From the NCBI GenBank assembly GCA_043820105.1, contig JBDREC010000080.1:1-30296 (forward strand): a stretch of DNA of 30,296 nt. The letters run 5' to 3'. The first letter of the stretch is position 1. Every line of letters begins with the position of its first letter. Shown here in pieces: positions 8,258 through 15,283 of this stretch. A program made the translations under genes and the position numbers. This DNA comes from JBDREC01 sp043820105 [NCBI: Pseudomonadota bacterium]. GTDB taxonomy: Bacteria; Bdellovibrionota_F; JAHFAK01. The notes beneath the pieces are model-generated. The model saw only the letters and a list, made by a program, of their open reading frames with translations. It was not told the origin of the DNA and made no database searches.

Positions 8258-10831
8258 CTATATCAATAATTCCTCAGCCGGCTTTCTCTGATTATAATTA
8301 GAACTCATCGAATATCCATAAGCTCCAGTATTTGCTATCAATAAAACATCATCTTCACATGTTTCTGGTAAACACCTGTCAAAACCAAGTGTATCGCCTG
8401 ATTCGCAAATAGGTCCGACAATATTAGCTAGCATCTTTAATGGCTTATCAAGTTTTGATAAGTTGACAATTTCATGCCAGGAACCATAGAGCATTGGTCT
8501 AATAAAAGAATTCATACCTGCTGAGGTTCCAATGTATGTGATATCTCCTTTGGTTTTGATTTGGTTTACTTTGGATATTAGGACGCCAGCTTCAGCCACC
8601 AAAAAGCGACCAGGTTCCATCCATATTTCAATGTCAGGATTATCTTTTTTGAAATCATTTAAAAGTTTATCAAGTTTTTTTAAATTAAGGTTTTCTTGAT
8701 CAGGTCTTTCAGGGACTCCAAGACCTCCACCAACATTAATGATTTTAACATGGTCAAAGGATTTGGAGATTTCATATAAAAATTCAAGCATATCTAACCA
8801 ATGAGAGCTATCAAAAATGCCACTTCCTGCATGAGCGTGAAGTCCAATGATTTTACAATTAAGATTTTTGCATAGCTCGAGCACCTGGGGTAGCTCATTT
8901 GGACTTATTCCAAATTTTGACTCAAGACCAGCTGTTTTGACAAAGCTGTGATGGCCTTTGCCAAGGCCGGGATCTATTCTTAAAAAGATATCTTTGTTTT
9001 TAAAAATATTAGACCAGGATTTTAAAGGGTAGGTGCTATCTAAATTTATTAAAACATTTTCTTTTAAGGCATTTTCAAATTCATATTTTGATGCAAAATT
9101 TGGTGTAAATAAAATTCTTTTATTTTCAATTCCACTAAACAGATTTTTTATAAGCTTTACTTCATTTAAAGATACACATTCAAAACCAAGACCAAGGCTT
9201 TCAAGTATTTTAAGGATTTCAGGATTACTATTTGCCTTTATTGAATAAAAGGTTTTTGAAATTGAAGTTAAAGATTTAAGTTGAGTTGCTCTTTTTTCAA
9301 TAAGCTCTTTATTATAAACATAGGCACAGGGAATTTCCTGTGCGACCTTTAGCAAGTCATCTTTTCTTTTTTGCCACCATTTAAAAGGCTTTTGATCTAA
9401 GGTAATTTCACTATCTGCAAAAAGCTCAGTCCAGGTTGGACCAAGTGAAAGCCTGGTTTTAGCGTGTTTAAATAAGAGCTCATGAAGACCAACAACAAGC
9501 TTATCTGCCTTTTCATCATCAAGCACAAAGGTTATATTAAGATCAGAAGCTGCCTGAGAAACAAGATAAATTTTTTGTTCTTCAAATACTTTAAGGGCAG
9601 ATGATATCTTATGCAGAATTGATCTAATATTTCTGCCTACAAGACTTATAGCACTACAACTTGATATTATTTTTGTAGAGCAAATATTTGAAAGTCTTAA
9701 AATGAGCTCTTCAAGAATTTCAGGATTAATTGCATTTGCTGTGTGATCAAGTGAAACTGTTAAATTAGCCTCAGAAGTTGAAACAAGATCAATTGATAAA
9801 TCAAGGTCTTTGAATATGGAAAAAATATTAGCCAAAAATCCAACTTGATGCCACATCCCTATTGTGTCCATTGAAACAAGGGTGATTCCTCTTTTTAGGG
9901 AAATAGATTTAACACTTGCTCCTTGATCAAGGGTATTTGAAGAAATTAAAGTGCCTTTAAAGTCAGGTCTATCAGTCCAACAGATTTGCAGGGGAATATC
10001 ATTTTTCATAACAGGATAAAGGCATTTTGGGTGCAAAACTTTAGCTCCAGTTGAAGCAATTTCTTGAGCTTCCTTATATTCAAGGGACATTAAAAGACGA
10101 GCCTCTGGAACTGCATGAGGATTAGCTGTGAAAAGACCTGGAACATCAGTCCAGATCTCACATTTTTCGGCGTTTATCTTGGATGCAATAATGGTAGCGG
10201 AAGTATCTGATCCACCGCGACCTAATAAGACAGTGTTGCAATTTTCATCAGAGGCAATAAATCCTTGGGTGATTAAAATCTCAGCACTGATTGAAGAAAG
10301 GCTTTCTTTGAATTCCTTGTCATAACTAAAGTCAACTTCACAACTACAATATTTGCGCCATTGATTATCTGAACTTGGCTTTGCTTTAAGATATTTTCTA
10401 ATGTCCACAAAGCTTGCATTTAGTTTGTTTTGTTTTAGAAAGAGGCTTCCAAGTTGAGTAGACATTAATTCACCACAGGCCATTACTTGGGCGCTTATTT
10501 TGGGACTTGCTTCACCAGTTAATTCAATTCCCTTTAAAAGGCGTTTTAAGATTTCGAATTCATTTGGCTTAAAATCCTTGATTTCCATCTCTTTTGCTAA
10601 AGCAAGATGCCTTTTTATTATTGCTTCAATTTTATCATCAGAAATAGTATTAATATTTTTTAGCATGCCTTCTAGTTCATTTGAAATGCCTGATAAAGCA
10701 GAGCAAACTAAAATGACTTTATCATTTTCTTTTAATTTATTCTTAGCAATGTCTTTTATGTTTTGCCAATTTGTTCTAGTTGAAACTGATGTTCCACCAA
10801 ATTTTAAAACAATCCATTTTTGATCGCTCAA
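8258..10831 (-). CDS. lysAC: Bifunctional aspartate kinase / diaminopimelate decarboxylase
   Basis: The 857-residue protein carries both ends of the lysine pathway. Residues ~5-300 are an aspartokinase (VLKFGGTSVS at the start, LLGRGGSDTSATI, a TGAKVLHP segment), ~310-460 look like the paired ACT regulatory domains, and ~490-857 are a PLP-dependent decarboxylase with FYSIKANSN (PLP lysine K532), HAHAGSG, EPGRF (E739) and GPICESGDTL (C809). Aspartokinase phosphorylates aspartate; the decarboxylase converts meso-diaminopimelate to lysine in the cytoplasm. Such fusions are known from Xanthomonas and relatives. Fusing first and last enzymes, with ACT domains between, suggests lysine feedback on the kinase half. 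Translation starts at TTG 10831, with AGGAG 6-7 bases upstream; no better ATG exists. A heptamer array lies just upstream of the ribosome site. Confidence 0.93.
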   Translation of the reverse strand: MSDQKWIVLKFGGTSVSTRTNWQNIKDIAKNKLKENDKVILVCSALSGISNELEGMLKNINTISDDKIEAIIKRHLALAKEMEIKDFKPNEFEILKRLLKGIELTGEASPKISAQVMACGELMSTQLGSLFLKQNKLNASFVDIRKYLKAKPSSDNQWRKYCSCEVDFSYDKEFKESLSSISAEILITQGFIASDENCNTVLLGRGGSDTSATIIASKINAEKCEIWTDVPGLFTANPHAVPEARLLMSLEYKEAQEIASTGAKVLHPKCLYPVMKNDIPLQICWTDRPDFKGTLISSNTLDQGASVKSISLKRGITLVSMDTIGMWHQVGFLANIFSIFKDLDLSIDLVSTSEANLTVSLDHTANAINPEILEELILRLSNICSTKIISSCSAISLVGRNIRSILHKISSALKVFEEQKIYLVSQAASDLNITFVLDDEKADKLVVGLHELLFKHAKTRLSLGPTWTELFADSEITLDQKPFKWWQKRKDDLLKVAQEIPCAYVYNKELIEKRATQLKSLTSISKTFYSIKANSNPEILKILESLGLGFECVSLNEVKLIKNLFSGIENKRILFTPNFASKYEFENALKENVLINLDSTYPLKSWSNIFKNKDIFLRIDPGLGKGHHSFVKTAGLESKFGISPNELPQVLELCKNLNCKIIGLHAHAGSGIFDSSHWLDMLEFLYEISKSFDHVKIINVGGGLGVPERPDQENLNLKKLDKLLNDFKKDNPDIEIWMEPGRFLVAEAGVLISKVNQIKTKGDITYIGTSAGMNSFIRPMLYGSWHEIVNLSKLDKPLKMLANIVGPICESGDTLGFDRCLPETCEDDVLLIANTGAYGYSMSSNYNQRKPAEELLI

Positions 10832-10846
10832 GTTAACTCCTGTTAA

Positions 10847-10881
10847 TAAGTGGTAAGTGGTAAGCTGTAAGTGGTAAGTTA
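10847..10881 (-). repeat. Heptamer array in the leader of the lysC-lysA gene
   Basis: On the plus strand it reads TAAGTGG, TAAGTGG, TAAGCTG, TAAGTGG, TAAGTTA. It mixes the two unit types seen after etfA and ends only 15 bases from the TTG start codon, so it should be in the 5' leader, or interrupt the promoter, of the minus-strand gene. Confidence 0.85.
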
Positions 10882-11282
10882 AGTGAAATTACAAAATAAT
10901 CAATTATATTTTTCTACAGTTTCTAATATAACATATCATAAAAACATCTTGAGATATCGGCTTTTGTGCTTGCATAAAGGTGCAAAGATTCTCCATGAAA
11001 ATAAAAAATAGAAGACGAACGTTCGATTGTAAAATTATTATTAAAGAAAGCAATATCTTTCATATTACGTGGCAGTTTCATAGCAAATAATTAAAGGCTT
11101 GTTTTTTAATAATTAATTAAATCCAAATTCATGAATATCTTAATCCAAAAAATTGGATTATTCATGATTTTGGATATTTATTTCTAAAATAAAAATTAAT
11201 CGAAATTCACTAATTGCTTGAATTTATAGAAAATCCCAAAAGGCCACTTAAAGGGCATGAAACTTGCAAATTGAGTTTTTGT
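10882..11282. other. Divergent intergenic region between lysC-lysA and the peptide locus
   Basis: About 400 bases, very AT-rich, without a supportable ORF. It contains AAGACGAAC overlapping a CGAACGTTCG palindrome (11012-11025) and a large nested inverted repeat (11121-11175). I found no convincing -35/-10 pair for the lysC-lysA gene. Confidence 0.4.
11121..11175. repeat. Nested inverted repeat (55 bases)
   Basis: Outer arms ATCCAAATTCATGAAT (11121-11136) and ATTCATGATTTTGGAT (11160-11175) are complementary at 15 of 16 positions. Inside, AATCCAA (11142-11148) pairs perfectly with TTGGATT (11153-11159), leaving a 5-base bulge on the left. No T-tract follows on the plus strand. It could be a regulator site, a cruciform or a recombination remnant at the edge of the peptide locus. 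Confidence 0.7.
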
Positions 11283-11311
11283 TTGACTAAACGAGATCTT
11301 TTCGCTATATG
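11283..11311 (+). promoter_or_regulatory. Sigma-70-type promoter of the peptide locus
   Basis: TTGACT (11283-11288) and TATATG (11306-11311) are 17 bases apart. The predicted start near 11318 is about 25 bases before ATG 11343, which has a GAGG ribosome site. It supports starting the first gene at 11343 rather than at the in-frame TTG 11214. Confidence 0.65.
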
Positions 11312-11342
11312 TCAATTTCCCAAAACGGTTGGCGAGGCAGTT

Positions 11343-11570
11343 ATGAAACGAATAAATTCTATTTTTTATCAAAATTCCCACATATATAGTATATTTCCTT
11401 CAAATCTTAACGATCAAGAGTTGCAAAATGAAATTGGAAATTTGGAAGAATATACAAATAAAAAGTTAATGGAGATTTCAGGTTATATTAAAGAAAATTG
11501 CTATAATAATGGAGTTTATTCAATGAATGAAGAAGTGGATATTGTTTTTGTGGAAAAGAAGTTGAGTTAA
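11343..11570 (+). CDS. Small protein of unknown function, first gene of the peptide locus
   Basis: A 75-residue product beginning MKRINSIFYQNSHIYSIF, charged in its middle (QELQNEIGNLEEYTNKKLME) and with one cysteine (ENCYNNG). No signal peptide, membrane helix or family motif is visible. ATG 11343 follows GCGAGG by 7 bases and sits right after a good promoter; the frame stays open to a TTG at 11214, but that start precedes the promoter and lacks a ribosome site. It is separated from the acetyltransferase gene by 91 bases. It might be a partner, a regulator or simply a resident gene; composition and orientation match the genes after it. Confidence 0.55.
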   Translation: MKRINSIFYQNSHIYSIFPSNLNDQELQNEIGNLEEYTNKKLMEISGYIKENCYNNGVYSMNEEVDIVFVEKKLS

Positions 11571-11661
11571 GTCTATGTTGATTTAGAAAAAGTTTATATG
11601 AAAGTAGATGATGGAGACTATTAAGATATTTTATTCCAATTTGGGGAGGTGATTTAGAGCT

Positions 11662-12495
11662 GTGTTAAAAAAAGGAGAATTTAACTTGAATTCAAATGAT
11701 TGGAAAGAAAAAATAAGTATTCTGATGGAAGGGAATCTAACTAATCTATTCCAAGATTATTCACAGGTTGATGGCTTCACTTTTGAATCAAACGAAAATT
11801 ACGGGATACTAATTTCTCCTTATAACTCTTATTTGTTAAATACAGTTTTATATTTTAATATTGTTGATGAGAGCAAACTTGAATTTTATATTTCTAATAT
11901 AATTAATACTTTTAGCGATAAGCATCTATCCTTTACATGGAGAATTGGTGGATTATCTCGAAATAAAGATGTTATAAAATTATTATTAGAAAAGAATGGA
12001 TTAAAGTATCTGGAAGATCAACCTTTAATGTGGTTAGATTTTTTGGACTATTTTAAATCCATGAGTTTAAGTAATCCAAGTAAATTAAATATTAAACAGA
12101 TCGTAGATGGTGAGGATTATTGTGATTATTTAGAAGTGTTATCCAATGGTTTTCAACTTGATCCTATTATAACTTCTTTTTTTATGAAATTTCAAAACTT
12201 TTTCGGCTTTAAGAAAAGCAGTAAAATTAGAAACTTCGTAGGATATTATTACGATAAACCAGTTTGTTGTTCTTCTATATATACAGATAATAAAAGTTGC
12301 TCAATTTGTAATGTTACTACAAAAAAAGAATATAGAAAAAGAGGATTTGGCAGGGAAATAACTTTACATAGTATTCGGGAAGTTCACGAATTAGGTTTTC
12401 CTGGTGTAGGTTTATTTTCATCATTTGATGGATATGAGTTGTATAGAAAACTGGGATTTTTAAAAATCTCAAGTAACATAATTTATAGGATGTAA
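11662..12495 (+). CDS. GNAT-family N-acetyltransferase
   Basis: The 277-residue protein has a C-terminal GNAT core (~170-277): a beta-strand pair around NFVGYYYDKPVCCSSIYT, the acetyl-CoA binding segment NVTTKKEYRKRGFGREIT with the R/Q-x-x-G-x-G signature (R225-K-R-G-F-G230), and a closing YELYRKLGFLKISS strand typical of the family. The N-terminal ~150 residues resemble a degenerate partner domain as in two-domain GNATs. It would transfer an acetyl group to an amine, possibly on the neighbouring peptide product, or protect the producer as MccE does in microcin C systems. Two starts are possible: GTG 11662 after GGGGAGGTGAT, or TTG 11686 after AAAGGAG; the first is used. The substrate is unknown. 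Confidence 0.75.
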   Translation: MLKKGEFNLNSNDWKEKISILMEGNLTNLFQDYSQVDGFTFESNENYGILISPYNSYLLNTVLYFNIVDESKLEFYISNIINTFSDKHLSFTWRIGGLSRNKDVIKLLLEKNGLKYLEDQPLMWLDFLDYFKSMSLSNPSKLNIKQIVDGEDYCDYLEVLSNGFQLDPIITSFFMKFQNFFGFKKSSKIRNFVGYYYDKPVCCSSIYTDNKSCSICNVTTKKEYRKRGFGREITLHSIREVHELGFPGVGLFSSFDGYELYRKLGFLKISSNIIYRM

Positions 12496-12531
12496 TAAAA
12501 TATAATAAACTAGTTCTAAAGGAGTTTTGTT

Positions 12532-12642
12532 ATGAGTAGGAAAATAAATAAACGAAAAACACAAAAGAATTCTAATTCTGTGATTAAATTTAATTTAATT
12601 GCTACAAGTAAAATGATTGGTTGCGCGAATAAAATAAGTTAA
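12532..12642 (+). CDS. 36-residue orphan peptide, candidate E1-modified precursor
   Basis: A 36-codon ORF follows TCTAAAGGAGTTTTGTT, one of the best ribosome sites in the window, and lies alone between the acetyltransferase and the E1-like gene. The N-terminal half is strongly basic (MSRKINKRKTQKN); the second half reads IKFNLIATSK then MIGCANKIS, with one cysteine and several Ser/Thr residues. The FNL element recalls the FNLD box of class I lanthipeptide leaders, which is read by an RRE domain; the next gene carries an RRE-like domain. A leader-plus-core precursor is therefore plausible. Unlike MccA-type peptides it does not end in asparagine. It could instead be a small unrelated protein. 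A weak AT hairpin lies before the next gene. Confidence 0.55.
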   Translation: MSRKINKRKTQKNSNSVIKFNLIATSKMIGCANKIS

Positions 12643-12725
12643 AATATATTTATTAAAATTGATATTATATATTAATTATTAGGGTTTTCTTAATAATAAT
12701 TATATTTAACTATTTCAAGATTGAT

Positions 12726-13862
12726 ATGAGGATTATATTTGTGAGTAATGAATGCTTAATTAGTGATAAATTGTCGCTTTCAAAAAATGTAGAGATAGTT
12801 TACGAGGGGAATAATCTCATTAGTGTAATGCAGTCTGACTTATCAATAATTGAAACTTATAAATGTAATGTTTTAGTAAAAGAAATATTTAAACTATTAC
12901 ATGATAATGATGAAACTTTAGATAATTTATTTGTTAAGCTCGAGGTTAAAAATGATAGTCTTAAAAAAGAAATTATTAAATTCTTATTTGAATTAGAAAA
13001 GAAAAATATAATTGAAAATAAAACAAAATTAGAAAGAACAAGACCCGCTGAGATAAACAGAAGTATATTGGAAAGATATTCATCTCAGTTTTCATTCTTT
13101 TCTTCATTTGAAAAGAATAAAAAGTCTCGTTTTGATTTTCAAAAAGATCTTATTCAATCAAAAATACTTATCTTAGGTATAGGGGGAATAGGTTCAATAG
13201 TGTTTGAAGGTCTTCTGAGGAGCGGAGTAAATAATTTTATTTTATATGATTATGATAAAGTTGAAGTTAGTAATCTTAATCGACAGATTGTTTATACTTA
13301 TGACGATATAGGAAAATATAAGGTTGATGTAGCCATAGAGCGAGCAAAAAAAATAAATTCTGATTGTAGAATTAAAGCTAATAAAATAAAAATCGATAGG
13401 ACTATTTCTATAGAAACCGTTATTAAAGATTCTAGTCTAGTAATTGTTTGCTGCGATGAACCTAATATTGAAGACATCGTGGACATTGTAAATCCAGCCT
13501 GTGTTAAATACCAAAAATCATTTATTGTTGGGGGAGGGTATTCTGCACATATAGGGTCACTTCCGATAACGATAATACCTAAAAGATCGATATGTTGGAA
13601 TTGCTATAAAAACTTTATATATAGGAACAATACAATAAAGTCAAAATATTATAAATTCAAGAACACTACATTGGGAAGCAGTATTATGCCCACAGCTGGT
13701 ATAATAGCAAATTATACGATTATTGAAGCAATAAAGGTGATAACAGGATATTCTAAACCTAACTTTACTAATGTGGTTAGTGAATTAAGTTTTACTGATA
13801 TGAAGGTAGAGAAAATATCAATATCACCTGATAAAAAATGCCAAAGTTGTAGGAATTTTTAA
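12726..13862 (+). CDS. ThiF/MoeB/MccB-like E1 adenylating enzyme with N-terminal PqqD-like domain
   Basis: The 378-residue protein starts with a ~110-residue domain whose pattern (NVLVKEIFKLLHDNDETL, then EIIKFLFELEKKNII) matches PqqD/RRE winged-helix peptide-binding domains. The E1 domain follows with LGIGGIGS (G151-x-GG-x-G156), LYDYDKVEVSNLNRQ (R186), a lysine in DIGKYKVD and VCCDEP, the ATP and adenylation residues of ThiF/MoeB. CWNC (290, 293) and CQSC (372, 375) look like the structural zinc site. Such enzymes adenylate a C-terminal carboxylate or side chain; MccB and PaaA act on short peptides. The adjacent 36-residue ORF is the obvious candidate substrate. Its stop overlaps the next ATG (TAATG). 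No clear ribosome site precedes its own ATG. Confidence 0.82.
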   Translation: MRIIFVSNECLISDKLSLSKNVEIVYEGNNLISVMQSDLSIIETYKCNVLVKEIFKLLHDNDETLDNLFVKLEVKNDSLKKEIIKFLFELEKKNIIENKTKLERTRPAEINRSILERYSSQFSFFSSFEKNKKSRFDFQKDLIQSKILILGIGGIGSIVFEGLLRSGVNNFILYDYDKVEVSNLNRQIVYTYDDIGKYKVDVAIERAKKINSDCRIKANKIKIDRTISIETVIKDSSLVIVCCDEPNIEDIVDIVNPACVKYQKSFIVGGGYSAHIGSLPITIIPKRSICWNCYKNFIYRNNTIKSKYYKFKNTTLGSSIMPTAGIIANYTIIEAIKVITGYSKPNFTNVVSELSFTDMKVEKISISPDKKCQSCRNF

Positions 13863-15283
13863 TGTTAAGAATATTGAGTGTCATATTTTTAATCTGTTTT
13901 AGTTTATGTACTTGTACTAATAAAAATAAAGATATTAAAAAAGAAATAATATCTATTGAGCTGTTGTCACTTGCATATAATTATGATGTGAGTGGATTGC
14001 TAACTTATTCCGCATTATCTGTTATTAATGATACTAGTGCACACTTATTTAGCTTAGAAAAAGACTTAACAATTCGAGGTAATTTAGCAAAACATTATTT
14101 AGTTAATGACACTTATACTAAGTATAAAATATTATTAGATAAAAAATATCTTTCTCTTAGAGGAGATTCTTTAACTAGTGAAGATGTTGTATTCTCTTTT
14201 ACATACTTGTGCAAATATTCATCATATATAAGAGGATTATTATCTTCAGTTAAGGGTGTAAGTTCATGTAAAAAAGAAAAATGTGAAATTGGAATTAGGG
14301 AAGTGGATCAATATCAAGTAGAATTTGAACTTGATAGTCCGGATCCTAATTTTATAAAAAAATTATCCTCCCCATTTTTTATTATTTTTAAAAAGGGGAA
14401 GTCTTATTATGAAAAAATAGGGAAATGTAAGATACCATATCAAACGGGTCTAGGGAATTTAGCTGACTGCAAGGATGGTTTTTTACAGGTTGTTTTCAAG
14501 GAAAAAGTGGTTAATATCTATGATTCACAGGCGAAGTTCGATCTTAGGACAAAATTTGATGGCAAATTATTAGATGAAAATCCAGGAAAGACTTTCTCAC
14601 CTTCTCTCATAGTGCTTTCTTTAGCTGCAAATCCAAAATCAAACCTTTCAAGAGAAGTTAGGTTAGCTGTTCTGGATAGTGCAACTAGATCTAGGGCCAT
14701 TTTGTCAGAAATGATTAAATTAAAAGTATCCTATACATTTGTTTCCGAATGGTTTATGGCCAAAAAATATAAAATTAAAAAACATAATCAGAAATTACCT
14801 TATATCGATAAAAAACTTTGTCCATCTCGACCAATGAAGTTTATCATAGATAAATCATTGCCCGAAAGAAATAATCTAAGAAAATGGTTAAAACAACTAT
14901 CGCCTTGTGAAATAGAAATAATTGAGTATCAAACAGAAAGGGTAGTTTATGAATATGCAGATTCTGATTTTGGTTTTTTATGGGTAACTCCAGATTATTT
15001 AGATTATTACAATATTTATTCAATTTTTGATTGTGAAGAAAATATTTGTTTTTTTAATTGGCAAGATAATCAATTGCAAACACTATTGAATAAAATAAAA
15101 TCCGCTGATTTATCGGAGGAGAAAAAAGCCTTAATATCACAGAACATTGAAGAGCATTTAATTAATAATGGATATGTAGCTCCTCTCCTACAGTTAAATA
15201 CATGGATGAAAATTAATAATGCAATCTTACCTGTTCATCCTGCTGGATTAGCACAACTTAAAATAAGTGATTTCATTTTATGA
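13862..15283 (+). CDS. Peptide-binding-type (SBP family 5) lipoprotein
   Basis: The 473-residue protein has a short lipoprotein-like signal (FLICFSLCTC; C18, or C16, as lipidation site). The body follows the family 5 (OppA/DppA) plan: an initial segment about a background state, YKILLDKKYLSLRGDSLTSEDVVFSFTYL corresponds to the conserved region with GxxLTAEDV, and the C-terminal part ends with HLINNGYVAPLLQLNTW. Sequence is diverged and cysteine-rich for the family. No permease or ATPase genes adjoin it; instead it overlaps the E1 gene by 1 base and the histidine kinase by 4 (ATGA). A role as an extracytoplasmic sensor that presents a peptide to the kinase is inferred; import through a permease elsewhere is the alternative. 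AGGA precedes its ATG inside the E1 gene. Confidence 0.75.
   Translation: MLRILSVIFLICFSLCTCTNKNKDIKKEIISIELLSLAYNYDVSGLLTYSALSVINDTSAHLFSLEKDLTIRGNLAKHYLVNDTYTKYKILLDKKYLSLRGDSLTSEDVVFSFTYLCKYSSYIRGLLSSVKGVSSCKKEKCEIGIREVDQYQVEFELDSPDPNFIKKLSSPFFIIFKKGKSYYEKIGKCKIPYQTGLGNLADCKDGFLQVVFKEKVVNIYDSQAKFDLRTKFDGKLLDENPGKTFSPSLIVLSLAANPKSNLSREVRLAVLDSATRSRAILSEMIKLKVSYTFVSEWFMAKKYKIKKHNQKLPYIDKKLCPSRPMKFIIDKSLPERNNLRKWLKQLSPCEIEIIEYQTERVVYEYADSDFGFLWVTPDYLDYYNIYSIFDCEENICFFNWQDNQLQTLLNKIKSADLSEEKKALISQNIEEHLINNGYVAPLLQLNTWMKINNAILPVHPAGLAQLKISDFIL

Noticed and set aside
11214-11342. Longer version of the 75-residue protein starting at TTG 11214
   Set aside because: No ribosome site there, and a good sigma-70 promoter lies within this stretch, just before ATG 11343.
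12532-13862. True microcin C (MccA-MccB) operon
   Set aside because: The peptide does not end in Asn, and no MccC exporter, MccD or MccF-like gene is present; only the enzyme type and the GNAT are similar.
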